From Clostridia bacterium (lineage in GTDB: Bacteria; Bacillota; Clostridia; Christensenellales; Aristaeellaceae): a stretch of DNA of 50,704 nucleotides. The position numbers were made by a program, and so were the translations under genes. The stretch is from positions 1 through 50,704 of the forward strand of contig JAGBFR010000005.1 of assembly GCA_017936375.1 (NCBI GenBank), in the 5' to 3' direction. Numbering within the stretch: position 1 is the first letter of the stretch; the number at the start of each line of letters is the position of its first letter. The notes beneath the pieces were generated by a model, which saw only the letters and a program-made list of their open reading frames with translations, ran no database searches and had not been told where the DNA came from. Positions 23,982-32,735 of the stretch are shown piece by piece.

Positions 23982-25604
23982 ATGAAGAAGATGCTCTCCC
24001 TGATCCTGGCGCTGGTTCTGGCGCTGTCTCTGGCGACCGCTCTGGCGGAAGTGCCCGCTTGGGAGCCCTTCGCGGAGACCGTCACCATCACCGTCCCGGT
24101 GTATGACCGCTCCAAGGTCGGCTACCCGGCCGTCGACGACAACTACTGGACCCAGTACATCCAGAAGGAATTCGGCGACAAGTACAACATCGACGTCAAC
24201 TACGTGGCCATCCCGCGCGGCGACGTCATGACCAAGTACTCCCTGCTGATCGCGGCCGAAGAGACCCCGACCATCATGATGGAGTATGACTACCCGAAGG
24301 TTGCGCAGTGGGCCACCGACGGCGCCATGCAGACCATCGATCTGGAGAAGTTCGCCGCCGTCGCGCCGACCTACTACGGCAAGATGGTTGAGAACAACCA
24401 GCTGGGCTACACGGACATCAACGGCGAGACCTACTTCGTCCTCTCCGAGCGTCCGTACTACAACACCACCTACACCTACCTCACCTTCGTCCGTATGGAC
24501 TGGCTGCGCGCCGTTGGCTATGACCATGTGCCGCAGAACTACGAGGAGCACAAGGACGCCATCAACAAGATCATCGCCGCCGGCCTGACCGACCAGGCGC
24601 CTCTGGGCCTGGGCATCCCGACCGCCGCGTATGTTCAGAACTTTGGCTACCGTGACATCCCGGTTTCCGAGGCCGAGTGGGCGCAGCACTCCTCCCTGGG
24701 CACTGCTTCCCTGACCTGGTATCCGACCGAGCGCCTGCTCCGCCGCCTGAACGAAGAATATCACATGGGCTGGTACTCCTCTGAGTTCGACCTCGAGAAG
24801 AACAGCTCCGGCGCTGCGACCGACCAGCTGCAGACCGACTTCATCAACGGCAAGACCTATCAGTACGGCGGCTACATGGCGGCGAACGTTGCCTGGCTGA
24901 CCGCGTTCTTTGAGAACAACCCCGAGGCCGAGCTCGCCGTGGCCAGCAACTACGCTGTCGTTGACGGCGTGAACGTGCCGGATGCGCAGCTGCGCGCGGA
25001 CAACCCCTTCGGCATGATCGTTGGCTTCTCCTCCTATGCGACCGAGGATCAGCTCAAGGCTGCCTGGATGCTCATGGAGTGGATGATCCAGCCCGAGAAC
25101 CTCTTCGTGCTTGAGAACGGCGTCGAAGGCGTCACCTACACCATGGGTGAGAACGGCCTGCCGGTCGTCGTTGGCGACTATGTCGGCCCCGAGATGCTCA
25201 ACCACAACATGAACATCGACATGACCTGCCTTGTGCACGCCTCCAAGGTCGTCGGCACCATCGAGGACAGCCTCGCTGCCATCACCCCGCAGGGCCTGCC
25301 GCAGGACTTCTACCCGATGCTCAAGTCCAACTACGATCAGCTCGCCGAGATCGCTGCGAAGGGCAATGCCGTTTCCGATCCGATCTTCGCCGTGGCCATC
25401 GAGTCCGAGGCTGAGTACTCCGCGTCCCTCCTGAGCCTGTATCAGGAAGCCTATGCGAAGCTGGTCAAGTGCGACCCGGCCGAGTTCGACGCGCTGTATG
25501 CTGAGCTGTGCCAGGATTACCTGGACGCCGGCTATCAGGAGATCATCGACGAGCGTCTCGCCGCCTATGAGGCCGGCCAGACCACCAAGCTGCCGGTCCG
25601 CTAA
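23982..25604 (+). CDS. Extracellular sugar-binding protein of the ABC transporter
   Basis: 540 residues, the long type of family 1 binding protein that goes with LplB/YtcP permeases. It starts with a clear export signal (MKKMLSLILALVLALSLATALAE) given here only as MKK followed by a Leu/Ala-rich core and an ALA-E cleavage site. There is no lipobox cysteine, so the usual lipid anchor is missing. AAGGAGG precedes the ATG at 23982; a TATAAT at 23928-23933 in the 154-base gap may give extra transcription. Codon choice is strongly biased to C/G endings, in line with high expression. Likely ligand: rhamnogalacturonan I oligosaccharides, judged from the neighbouring enzymes. Confidence 0.88.
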   Translation: MKKMLSLILALVLALSLATALAEVPAWEPFAETVTITVPVYDRSKVGYPAVDDNYWTQYIQKEFGDKYNIDVNYVAIPRGDVMTKYSLLIAAEETPTIMMEYDYPKVAQWATDGAMQTIDLEKFAAVAPTYYGKMVENNQLGYTDINGETYFVLSERPYYNTTYTYLTFVRMDWLRAVGYDHVPQNYEEHKDAINKIIAAGLTDQAPLGLGIPTAAYVQNFGYRDIPVSEAEWAQHSSLGTASLTWYPTERLLRRLNEEYHMGWYSSEFDLEKNSSGAATDQLQTDFINGKTYQYGGYMAANVAWLTAFFENNPEAELAVASNYAVVDGVNVPDAQLRADNPFGMIVGFSSYATEDQLKAAWMLMEWMIQPENLFVLENGVEGVTYTMGENGLPVVVGDYVGPEMLNHNMNIDMTCLVHASKVVGTIEDSLAAITPQGLPQDFYPMLKSNYDQLAEIAAKGNAVSDPIFAVAIESEAEYSASLLSLYQEAYAKLVKCDPAEFDALYAELCQDYLDAGYQEIIDERLAAYEAGQTTKLPVR

Positions 25605-25655
25605 GCACCGGTATCTGCGGGCAAGTCGAATTATTGATTGATTGAGCCCCTTTCG

Positions 25656-25720
25656 CTGTCTGCGGCGCGTAACGCCGCAGACAGATCGCCCCGCCGGGCC
25701 TCCCGGCGGGGTGATTTTTG
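25656..25720 (+). terminator. Double hairpin terminator of the transporter operon
   Basis: First a perfect 12-bp stem CTGTCTGCGGCG / CGCCGCAGACAG (25656-25684) without a T-run. Then CCCCGCCGGG-CCT-CCCGGCGGGG (25689-25711) followed by TGATTTTTGTTTG. The first stem may protect the 3' end of the message. Confidence 0.85.
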
Positions 25721-25750
25721 TTTGTGCGGATCAATATGGCGCGATCTGAA

Positions 25751-25778
25751 AATAAAAAACCTTCCCCGATGGGGAAGG
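25751..25778 (-). terminator. Terminator of the GH105-GH112 operon
   Basis: Read on the minus strand: CCTTCCCC-ATC-GGGGAAGG followed by TTTTTTATTTT, 47 bases after the GH112 stop. Confidence 0.9.
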
Positions 25779-25824
25779 TGGATCGCTGCAGGCGAGACGG
25801 ATGAGGTCCCGCCCGCAGGTGATG

Positions 25825-27966
25825 TTACAGCTGAATCATTCTCGTCTCCAGCGGCGAGAGGGTGACCTCCATGCCGCCTTCCGGCGTGTTGATGAAGGCG
25901 GTGGTCTCCTCCTCGGCGTTGTTGAGCGCGACGAGCACGCGGTCTGCCGGGTACCACGCCGCCTCGACATAGGCGCTGTCGGAGATGTAGTCGCTCTGGC
26001 GGGTCAGGCCGCAGCACATGAGCAGCGTCTCCAGCAGCATGCGGGTGCTCTCGGGGGAGACGGTGAAGTGGCTCATGTACACGCCCTTGCCGCGGCCGAA
26101 GTCGTGCACCGTCATCTGCGGCGCGCCGTCCTTCGCGGCGAGGACCTTCGCCGTGCCGTCGGTGAGGTAGAGGTGCGGGTTATTGCCCAGCGCGCCCTCG
26201 CAGACGGTGACAGGCAGATCCGCGCAGACGTCGTAGGCCCAGCGGCCGTGGCAGACGCGCTCGCCGCGGTCCTCGTCCACGCCCAGCACATGCGCCATGC
26301 GGAAGGTGCGGTCATAGCCGGCCACGGCGGAGGGCTCGCCCACGCCGATGAACGCGCCGCCCTCGCCGACGAAGCGGGTCAGCTCGGCGACGAGTTCCGC
26401 GTCCTTCCAGGCGTCGCCGCCGCTCCACGCGTCGCCCATGCGGCCCGCGTTGATGACGACGTCGAAGTCCTTGAGCGCGCCGGCCTTGACGTCCTCAAAG
26501 CTGATGTACTTGACGTCGACCGGCAGGCCGGAGAGGGCCTCGTTGATGTGGATGAGCGCGTGCTTGTCCGTCTCGTGGAAATGGCCGGAGAGCGTCCAGC
26601 TGCGCAGGCTGCCCCAGGTGTGCAGCACGGCGACGCGGCAGGGCAGGACGTAGGGCGCGCCATTCTGATGGAAGGCCTTGATCCTGCGGAACTCGTCGGA
26701 GATCTCCTCGATCGTGTCGTGGAACTTGGGGAAGGGGATGGTCAGGCTCAGATAACCGCCAAGGCCGATGCGGTCGACCGGCTCGCGCAGCAGCGCGCGG
26801 CGGACGCTGCGCCAGTAGCGCAGGGCGTCCTTCTCGGGCTCGCCGCCCTCGGAGAAGGTGGGCTGCCCGCCCAGGCCCGTCGGGAAGAGATACGGATGGA
26901 AGCGCAGCTCGTGCACCGGCACGTCGGCATACGCGCACAGGCGGCACTCAAAGCCGGAGAAGACGCACTTGATCAGGCCGTCAAAGCCGACGGAGGCGAA
27001 GCGCTTGCCGCAGGGCTCCATGCCGACCCAGCTGTCGTCGTAGAAGACGTACGCCTGCTTGCCGTGCTTGTGGATGATATCAACGAGCACCTTCGCTTTC
27101 TCGGCGACGAATTCCTGAATGAAGTCCATGTAGTCGCGCTTGGCGCTCGTCGGGGGCATGTGGGTGACCTGATGCTTGCCGCCGTTGACGAAGTCCTCGG
27201 CGGTCAGCGCGTAGCCGTACTTCTCCTTAAAGGCGTCCAGCGCGGCGGGGCTGACGGTAAAGTCATAGCTCGCCCAGTCGGTGAACAGATGCCTGTTGCG
27301 CAGGTCCGCGCCCCAGATCCAGACAAAGTTGTAGAACAGGCTGGTCAAGCGGACGACATTCGTCTGCGGATTCTCCACGCACCAGTTCTCCATCCAGTCC
27401 TGCAGGTACTGCCATGCGGCGGGATGGCGCGGGTCGAGCTGGCGCAGATGCTCGCTCGTCCAGCTGTTGGTGGTGTGGTTGTACATGTTGATCTCTTCCC
27501 ACACGCGCCATGCGAGGAAGCCGACGGTATACTGATGCCACGGCTTCGCATCGTGGATGGTCACGGCGCCGTCCGCATAGGACCAGCGCTCGCGTGCGAC
27601 CTCGGCATTCTCCGTGCGGTCGATGACCTGCATGTAGCGCAGCGCGTCCGGCGTGTCATTGAGGACGAGCTGCTCGTCAAAGTAGCCGTCCATCAGCGGG
27701 ATGGTCGCGCTCCCGCCCTCGGCGGTCACGGCCTTGGAGCACAGGAACGTCTGCTGCTGCGCATCGGGATGCTCGGCGGCAAAGGCGTTGTGCTGGCGGA
27801 TGATGCAGATGGTGGAGTAGATGCGGTAGCCCGCCTCGGTGATCTCGGGGGAGAGCTTGGTGCCGTCGGAGTCGCGGATGACGTCCGCGCCCCAGCGCTT
27901 GGCAAGCTCCATCGTCAGGGCCTCATAGCCGGCCTCGCCGGGCAGGGTAAAGTCTGCTCTTTTCAT
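25825..27966 (-). CDS. GH112 galactoside phosphorylase, probably beta-1,4-galactosyl-L-rhamnose phosphorylase
   Basis: 713 residues, normal for GH112. The family hallmarks are the N-terminus FTLPGEAGYE...RWGADVIRDSDGT (in parts) and the catalytic loop FYDDSWVGMEPCG with the proton-donor aspartate. The family is known for lacto-N-biose/galacto-N-biose phosphorylase and for D-galactosyl-beta-1,4-L-rhamnose phosphorylase. All neighbours deal with rhamnogalacturonan, and no hexosamine genes are present, so I infer phosphorolysis of Gal-beta-1,4-Rha to galactose-1-phosphate and rhamnose. It lies 10 bases after GH105, behind AAGGAG, in a two-gene minus-strand operon. No signal peptide: cytoplasmic. 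Confidence 0.9.
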   Translation of the reverse strand: MKRADFTLPGEAGYEALTMELAKRWGADVIRDSDGTKLSPEITEAGYRIYSTICIIRQHNAFAAEHPDAQQQTFLCSKAVTAEGGSATIPLMDGYFDEQLVLNDTPDALRYMQVIDRTENAEVARERWSYADGAVTIHDAKPWHQYTVGFLAWRVWEEINMYNHTTNSWTSEHLRQLDPRHPAAWQYLQDWMENWCVENPQTNVVRLTSLFYNFVWIWGADLRNRHLFTDWASYDFTVSPAALDAFKEKYGYALTAEDFVNGGKHQVTHMPPTSAKRDYMDFIQEFVAEKAKVLVDIIHKHGKQAYVFYDDSWVGMEPCGKRFASVGFDGLIKCVFSGFECRLCAYADVPVHELRFHPYLFPTGLGGQPTFSEGGEPEKDALRYWRSVRRALLREPVDRIGLGGYLSLTIPFPKFHDTIEEISDEFRRIKAFHQNGAPYVLPCRVAVLHTWGSLRSWTLSGHFHETDKHALIHINEALSGLPVDVKYISFEDVKAGALKDFDVVINAGRMGDAWSGGDAWKDAELVAELTRFVGEGGAFIGVGEPSAVAGYDRTFRMAHVLGVDEDRGERVCHGRWAYDVCADLPVTVCEGALGNNPHLYLTDGTAKVLAAKDGAPQMTVHDFGRGKGVYMSHFTVSPESTRMLLETLLMCCGLTRQSDYISDSAYVEAAWYPADRVLVALNNAEEETTAFINTPEGGMEVTLSPLETRMIQL

Positions 27967-27976
27967 GTGTTTCTCC

Positions 27977-29026
27977 TTATAATGCTCCGTCCACGGTGCG
28001 GCTGTCAGCCTCGAGCACGGCGGCGAGGAAGGCGAGCGCCAGGCCCTGGCCCCAGCCCTGCGTCCACTTGCGCGGGATGCCGATGTAGCCGTCTCGGTCC
28101 TTCATGACGGCGGTGCCGGCGGAGACATTCGTGACGCGGCCCTCGGGCGTGATGTTGGCAAGAATGCCCTCGACGGACTTGTTGATGTACTTCAGGTGCA
28201 GCGGGTTGCCCTTGACGACCATCGCCGCGGCGATGCCGGCGGAGGCGGAGACCTCCTCGTAGCTGTCCTCGTCGTTGAGGATGGTGCGCCAGAGGCCGTT
28301 CTCAGTCTGCAGGAGCTTGAGCGCGGCGAGCTGCTCGGCGAGGGAGCCGGCGATCTCCAGATACTTGGGATAGAGATAGCACTCCGGCAGCGTGCGGCCG
28401 ACCTGGCACATCGTGTAGGCGGCCCATGCGTTCGCGCGGCCCCAGTAGAAGCCGGAGAGATTGGTCTTGCTCACATGGCTGTAGCCGTGATACCACAGGC
28501 CGGTCTTTTCATCCTGCAGGAACTGGATGTGCCAGTAGTACTGGTTGAGCGCGTCGTCGATGAGCTCCTTGTCGTTCCACATGACGCCCGCGCGCAGCAT
28601 GAAGTATGCCGCCATGAAGAGCGTGTCCGCCCAGCACTGCTCGGGGAAGTCGTTCTTGTCCGAGACGGTGTGCTGCAGCACGTTTTCGCCGAAGCGCAGC
28701 GCATGGTTGCGCAGGTAGTCGAGCTTGCTCAGGGCGACCTTCTTGTATTTTTCGTCGCCCGTCGCCTCGTAGAGGGTGAGCATGGCGTGGCCCATCGCGC
28801 AGGTGTTGACCGTCCAGTTGGGCAGGCCGAGCTCGATGTATTCGTCCACGCGCGCCTTGAGAAGGTCGAGGTATTCCCTGTTGCCGGTGACGCGGTAGAC
28901 CTCGCAGATGCCCAGATAGGCGACGCCGCAGGGCCAGTCCCACATCATGTCCATGTTCATCGTCTGGCGGACGACAGCGTCAATTGCGGACAGGACGCGC
29001 TCCCTGTCAAATTGGATCTTCGCCAT
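27977..29026 (-). CDS. GH105 unsaturated rhamnogalacturonyl hydrolase
   Basis: 349 residues with the alpha/alpha-barrel pattern of YteR/RhiN enzymes. The likely catalytic aspartate is D134 in QCWADTLFMAAYF; other family motifs are MMWDWPCGVAYL near the start and SGFYWGRANAWAAY. It removes the 4,5-unsaturated galacturonate left by rhamnogalacturonan lyases at the non-reducing end. It is first in the operon with the GH112 phosphorylase, so the two would act in sequence inside the cell. The ATG at 29026 follows AGGAGGAAA. Confidence 0.93.
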   Translation of the reverse strand: MAKIQFDRERVLSAIDAVVRQTMNMDMMWDWPCGVAYLGICEVYRVTGNREYLDLLKARVDEYIELGLPNWTVNTCAMGHAMLTLYEATGDEKYKKVALSKLDYLRNHALRFGENVLQHTVSDKNDFPEQCWADTLFMAAYFMLRAGVMWNDKELIDDALNQYYWHIQFLQDEKTGLWYHGYSHVSKTNLSGFYWGRANAWAAYTMCQVGRTLPECYLYPKYLEIAGSLAEQLAALKLLQTENGLWRTILNDEDSYEEVSASAGIAAAMVVKGNPLHLKYINKSVEGILANITPEGRVTNVSAGTAVMKDRDGYIGIPRKWTQGWGQGLALAFLAAVLEADSRTVDGAL

Positions 29027-29105
29027 GGTGGTTTCCTCCTGTTATGGTGATGATGGACGCCGGAGCGTGCCCCGGCAGGGTAGTCGTGCATACGGTTGTA
29101 TATAA

Positions 29106-29134
29106 ATTATAACAGAATGGACGGGCAGATTCAA
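29106..29134 (-). promoter_or_regulatory. Promoter of the GH105-GH112 operon
   Basis: Minus strand: -35 TTGAAT (29129-29134), 17 bp, -10 TATAAT (29106-29111). Start near 29099. The rest of the 409-base gap 29027-29435 holds no gene; only this promoter and the divergent one at 29341-29391 are seen. Confidence 0.7.
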
Positions 29135-29340
29135 ATCGCGAAGGTGGTCCGTCCTGCACATTTTCAAGCATATTCTGCGCAAAACCGACCAATCTGCACA
29201 CGCCGCCCTGCCGGACTGTGTGCGCGCCTGCCGCCGCTGGAGGGGCGCTTTGCGCGGCATGCGGGGAGGCCGCCGACCGACGGGGAAAATGCGGACGCGC
29301 CTGTAATGCGCGCGGCGTGGAAATAGGTTAATTATCGTCT

Positions 29341-29391
29341 TGATGAAAGTTTATTTTCGTTCTTTTCATCACGGGCGTCACGCCGTATAAT
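29341..29391 (+). promoter_or_regulatory. Promoter and operator dyad of the pectin operon
   Basis: -10 TATAAT at 29386-29391 with a weak -35 TTTTCA at 29363-29368. A perfect dyad TGATGAAA (29341-29348) / TTTCATCA (29364-29371) with a 15-base spacer overlaps the -35. It is placed for control by a dimeric regulator. Confidence 0.55.
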
Positions 29392-29435
29392 GTATATGAT
29401 ATGGATTCTTCTGCGAAGGAGGATGGACGAGCGTC

Positions 29436-30869
29436 ATGGAGAGCAAAGAGATGCTTGCGCTGCAGGCCGGCGCGGGCTTTGATCCGGGGCCTCAGGCCGG
29501 CGGCGGGCGCGTGCAGCCGCAGTTTGTGCGCATTCCTGTGCCGGACGGGCGCTATGCCGTGCGTGTGGAGATTGCGGCGCGGCAGGATGTGCAGGAGGCG
29601 CTGCTCTTCGGCAATCGCCGCCGTCTGCTCTGGCGCGGCAGCCTCGCGGCGGGGGAGAGACGGGTCGTCGAGACGCTGAGCGTCGTGCACCCCTACCTGC
29701 CCGACGGTGCGGAAACGCCGGTGAAGAGCCTTGGCGTGGAGCTTGCGCTTTGCGCGCCGGGGGCGGAGATCGTCTCTGCGAGCGCCGAGGAAGCCGATGT
29801 GCCGGCGCTGCTGCTGATGGGCGATTCGACGGTCACCGATCAGGGCGCGTTTGCGCCGTATGCGCCGGGCGCGACGTACTGCGGCTGGGGGCAGATGATG
29901 CCGCTGTACCTGGGTATGAACGCCTGCGTTATCAACTTTGCCCGTTCGGGCCTGACGGTGGAGACCTGCCGCGAGCAGGGGCTCTACGACCTGCTCAAGG
30001 GCCAGCTGCGCCCGGGCGATACGGTGCTCATGCAGTTTGGCCACAACGACCAGAAGCGCCCGCATCTGCAGGCCGACGGCGGCTATGCCGATGCGCTGCG
30101 CGCGTTCATCGACGAATTGCGCGCGCTGGGCGCCGCGCCGGGCGTGGTCACGCCGCTGGCGCGCAACAGCTGGTGGAATGAGCGCGAGTATAACGACATG
30201 CTCCTCCCGTTTGCACAGGCGGCGAAGCGCGTCGCGCAGGAGAAGGGCGTGCCGCTCATCGACCTGCATGATCACATGAAGCGCCGCCTGCTTGAGACGG
30301 GCCGCGACGCGGCGAAGGTGCTCTTCCACATCGGCGATTACACGCACACCAACGATTTCGGCGCGTTCTTTGCGGCGGGCTATGTCGCCGCGCAGCTGAA
30401 GGCGCAGGGTGTGCTTGACACGGCGAATCAGGGCGGGTGGACGCCGCACGGGCCGTATGAGGTCGCGGCGAATGATCAGGGCGACGAGTCCCTCCCGCCG
30501 ACGGGGCTGGAGGCGCTGTATGTGACGTATGAGACTGAGCGCCCGTGCGAGACGCTCACGCGCATCGACGCGCTGGAGCTCGTCTGCAGAACGTGCGGGC
30601 TCTTCGTGCTCAATACGCCTGCGGCGCTGCCGCAGGATGCGGCGGGGCTCACACCGGAGCAGCAGGACAATGTCCGCTGCGCGCTGCAGGCACGGCTGAT
30701 CGGGGACGGGCCGCTGCGCCCGCAGGAGGCGATTGCCGCCGGGGAATTCACCCGTATCCTCGCCGCGGCGTTTGACATGCGCCGCGCCGCTGCGGAGATC
30801 CCGCAGGGCGGGGAGGGGATGATCACCCGCGCGCAGGCGGCCACGCTCTGCCGCCGGGCGAAGATCTGA
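29436..30869 (+). CDS. Rhamnogalacturonan acetylesterase (SGNH hydrolase) with an SLH-like tail
   Basis: 477 residues. After an N-terminal beta-rich part (1-115), the SGNH esterase domain has MGDSTVTD with S131, GHND with N204, and DYTHTND at about 300-305 holding the Asp/His pair, as in RhgT/YesT enzymes that remove acetyl groups from galacturonate in rhamnogalacturonan I. From about 360 the sequence resembles degenerate S-layer homology repeats (ITRAQAATLCRRA at the end). That is odd because no signal peptide is present. AAGGAGG lies 13 bases upstream of the ATG at 29436, slightly far. First gene of the plus-strand pectin operon. Confidence 0.87.
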   Translation: MESKEMLALQAGAGFDPGPQAGGGRVQPQFVRIPVPDGRYAVRVEIAARQDVQEALLFGNRRRLLWRGSLAAGERRVVETLSVVHPYLPDGAETPVKSLGVELALCAPGAEIVSASAEEADVPALLLMGDSTVTDQGAFAPYAPGATYCGWGQMMPLYLGMNACVINFARSGLTVETCREQGLYDLLKGQLRPGDTVLMQFGHNDQKRPHLQADGGYADALRAFIDELRALGAAPGVVTPLARNSWWNEREYNDMLLPFAQAAKRVAQEKGVPLIDLHDHMKRRLLETGRDAAKVLFHIGDYTHTNDFGAFFAAGYVAAQLKAQGVLDTANQGGWTPHGPYEVAANDQGDESLPPTGLEALYVTYETERPCETLTRIDALELVCRTCGLFVLNTPAALPQDAAGLTPEQQDNVRCALQARLIGDGPLRPQEAIAAGEFTRILAAAFDMRRAAAEIPQGGEGMITRAQAATLCRRAKI

Positions 30870-30939
30870 TCCCCAATAAAAAAGGAACCTGCCGGGCGCA
30901 AAGCCCGGAAGAATAAATTTTATACTTCAGGAGGCTGTC

Positions 30940-32421
30940 ATGGCAAAGATCATTATCAACGCGAGCCGCTCTGTCGGCACCATCAACCCGAATATCTACG
31001 GCCAGTTTGCCGAGCATCTGGGCCGCCTCATCTACGGCGGCATCTACGTGGGCGAGAATTCCGAAATCCCCAACGTCAACGGCATGCGCACGGACGTCGT
31101 TGAGGCGCTCAAGAAGATGCGCGTTCCGGTTCTGCGCTGGCCGGGCGGCTGCTTTGCCGATACCTACCACTGGAAGGACGGCATCGGCCCGAAGGAGAGC
31201 CGCGCCACCATTGTCAACACCTACTGGGGCGGCGTCACCGAGGACAACAGCTTCGGCACGCATGAGTTCATGGAGCTGTGCCGCCAGCTGGGCTGCGAGG
31301 CGTATATCTCCGGCAATGTCGGCTCCGGCACCGTGCAGGAGATGAGCGACTGGATCGAGTACTGCAACATGGGCGGCGTGTCCCCGATGGCGCAGGAGCG
31401 CCGCAAGAACGGGCATGAAGAGCCCTTCAACGTCAAGTACTGGGGCATCGGCAACGAGGTGTGGGGCTGCGGCGGCTTTATGACCGCGACGTACTATGCG
31501 GATGAGTGCCGCCGCCATGCGACCTACATGCGCGATTACAGCCCGGATCATAAGATCGAGAAGATTGCCTGCGGCGCGAACGCCTTTGACTACAACTGGA
31601 CCAAGACCGTCATCGAACAAGCGGGCCATATGATCGACGCGATCAGCCTGCACTATTACACCCTGCCGACCAACGACTGGCAGGGCAGCAAGGGCTCCGC
31701 GACCGATTTTGACACCAAGCTCTATTACGAGACGCTCGACCACACGCTCTTCATGGACGAGCTGGTGGAGAATCACGGCCGCGTGATCCGCGTCGCCGGC
31801 AAGGGCAAGAAGATCGGCCTCGTCGTCGATGAGTGGGGCACATGGTACGACGTGGAGCCCGGCACGAACCCCTGCTTCCTCTACCAGCAGAACTGCATGC
31901 GCGACGCGCTGGTCGCCGCGATCAACCTCAATATCTTCAATAACCACTGCGATGTGGTCACCATGACCAACATCGCGCAGATGGTCAACGTCCTGCAGGC
32001 GATGATCCTCACCGAGGGCGATCAGATGATCCTCACGCCGACCTACCATGTCTTCGAGATGTATAAGAATCATCAGGGCGCGCAGCAGCTGGAGTGCTAT
32101 GCGCAGACGAAGATGACCGGCGTTAAGACCGCGCAGGTGCCGCAGCTGCACGCCAGCGCCAGCCGCGACGCGCAGGGCAATATCCTGCTGACCGTGGCGA
32201 ATCTGGACGAAAAGGAGAGCTGCCCGGTGTCCTGCCTGCTGGCGGACGCGGCCTTCTCCTCCGTGACGGCGCGCGTCATGGCGGGCGCCCCGCACGACCA
32301 CAACACGTTCGACTGCCCGGCGAATGTCGAGCCGACCGCGCTTGAGGTCAAGGTGGAGAACGGCGAGATCTGCGCCGTGCTGCCGCCCTGCTCCGTGGCT
32401 GCCATCACGATCAAGGCGTAA
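30940..32421 (+). CDS. GH51 alpha-L-arabinofuranosidase
   Basis: 493 residues, typical for intracellular GH51. Acid/base E173 in GIGNEVWG, nucleophile E298 in VVDEWGTWY. It removes arabinofuranose from arabinan side chains. CAGGAGG precedes the ATG. In the 70-base gap upstream, a hairpin CCGGGC-GCAAA-GCCCGG without a T-run could act as a processing or stability element. Cytoplasmic, matching the other enzymes of the locus. Confidence 0.95.
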   Translation: MAKIIINASRSVGTINPNIYGQFAEHLGRLIYGGIYVGENSEIPNVNGMRTDVVEALKKMRVPVLRWPGGCFADTYHWKDGIGPKESRATIVNTYWGGVTEDNSFGTHEFMELCRQLGCEAYISGNVGSGTVQEMSDWIEYCNMGGVSPMAQERRKNGHEEPFNVKYWGIGNEVWGCGGFMTATYYADECRRHATYMRDYSPDHKIEKIACGANAFDYNWTKTVIEQAGHMIDAISLHYYTLPTNDWQGSKGSATDFDTKLYYETLDHTLFMDELVENHGRVIRVAGKGKKIGLVVDEWGTWYDVEPGTNPCFLYQQNCMRDALVAAINLNIFNNHCDVVTMTNIAQMVNVLQAMILTEGDQMILTPTYHVFEMYKNHQGAQQLECYAQTKMTGVKTAQVPQLHASASRDAQGNILLTVANLDEKESCPVSCLLADAAFSSVTARVMAGAPHDHNTFDCPANVEPTALEVKVENGEICAVLPPCSVAAITIKA

Positions 32422-32424
32422 GGC

Positions 32425-32688
32425 ATGGAGGCGGGAAAGACGCGCTGCCGGCAGTGCCTGCTGCGCGAGATGCTTGACCCAGTCGAATACGAAAAGACGG
32501 TGGAGCGCGTGCGCCGGGCGCTGAGCCCGCGCACGCGCACGCCGGATGATGAATATGAACAGAGGCTGGCGCTCTGCCGCGAATGCGACCAGCTACAAAA
32601 CGGCACCTGCATGCTCTGCGGGTGCATGGTGGAGATGCGCGCGATGCGCAGGGACGGCCACTGCCCCACGCCGAGGCGGCGCTGGTGA
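32425..32688 (+). CDS. Small Cys-rich protein, DUF6171-like
   Basis: 87 residues with four cysteine pairs or singles spaced as metal ligands: CRQC-LLREM at the start, then CREC, NGTCMLCGCMVEMRAM and CP near the end. Probably binds zinc and is cytoplasmic. It starts 3 bases after the GH51 stop, so translation is coupled. Function unknown; relatives occur widely in Clostridia in unrelated contexts, so a link to pectin is not established. Confidence 0.8.
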   Translation: MEAGKTRCRQCLLREMLDPVEYEKTVERVRRALSPRTRTPDDEYEQRLALCRECDQLQNGTCMLCGCMVEMRAMRRDGHCPTPRRRW

Positions 32689-32735
32689 GCGCGCCGGCGG
32701 GGCAGAGACGACAAACAGAAAATGGAGAAAGTGCC

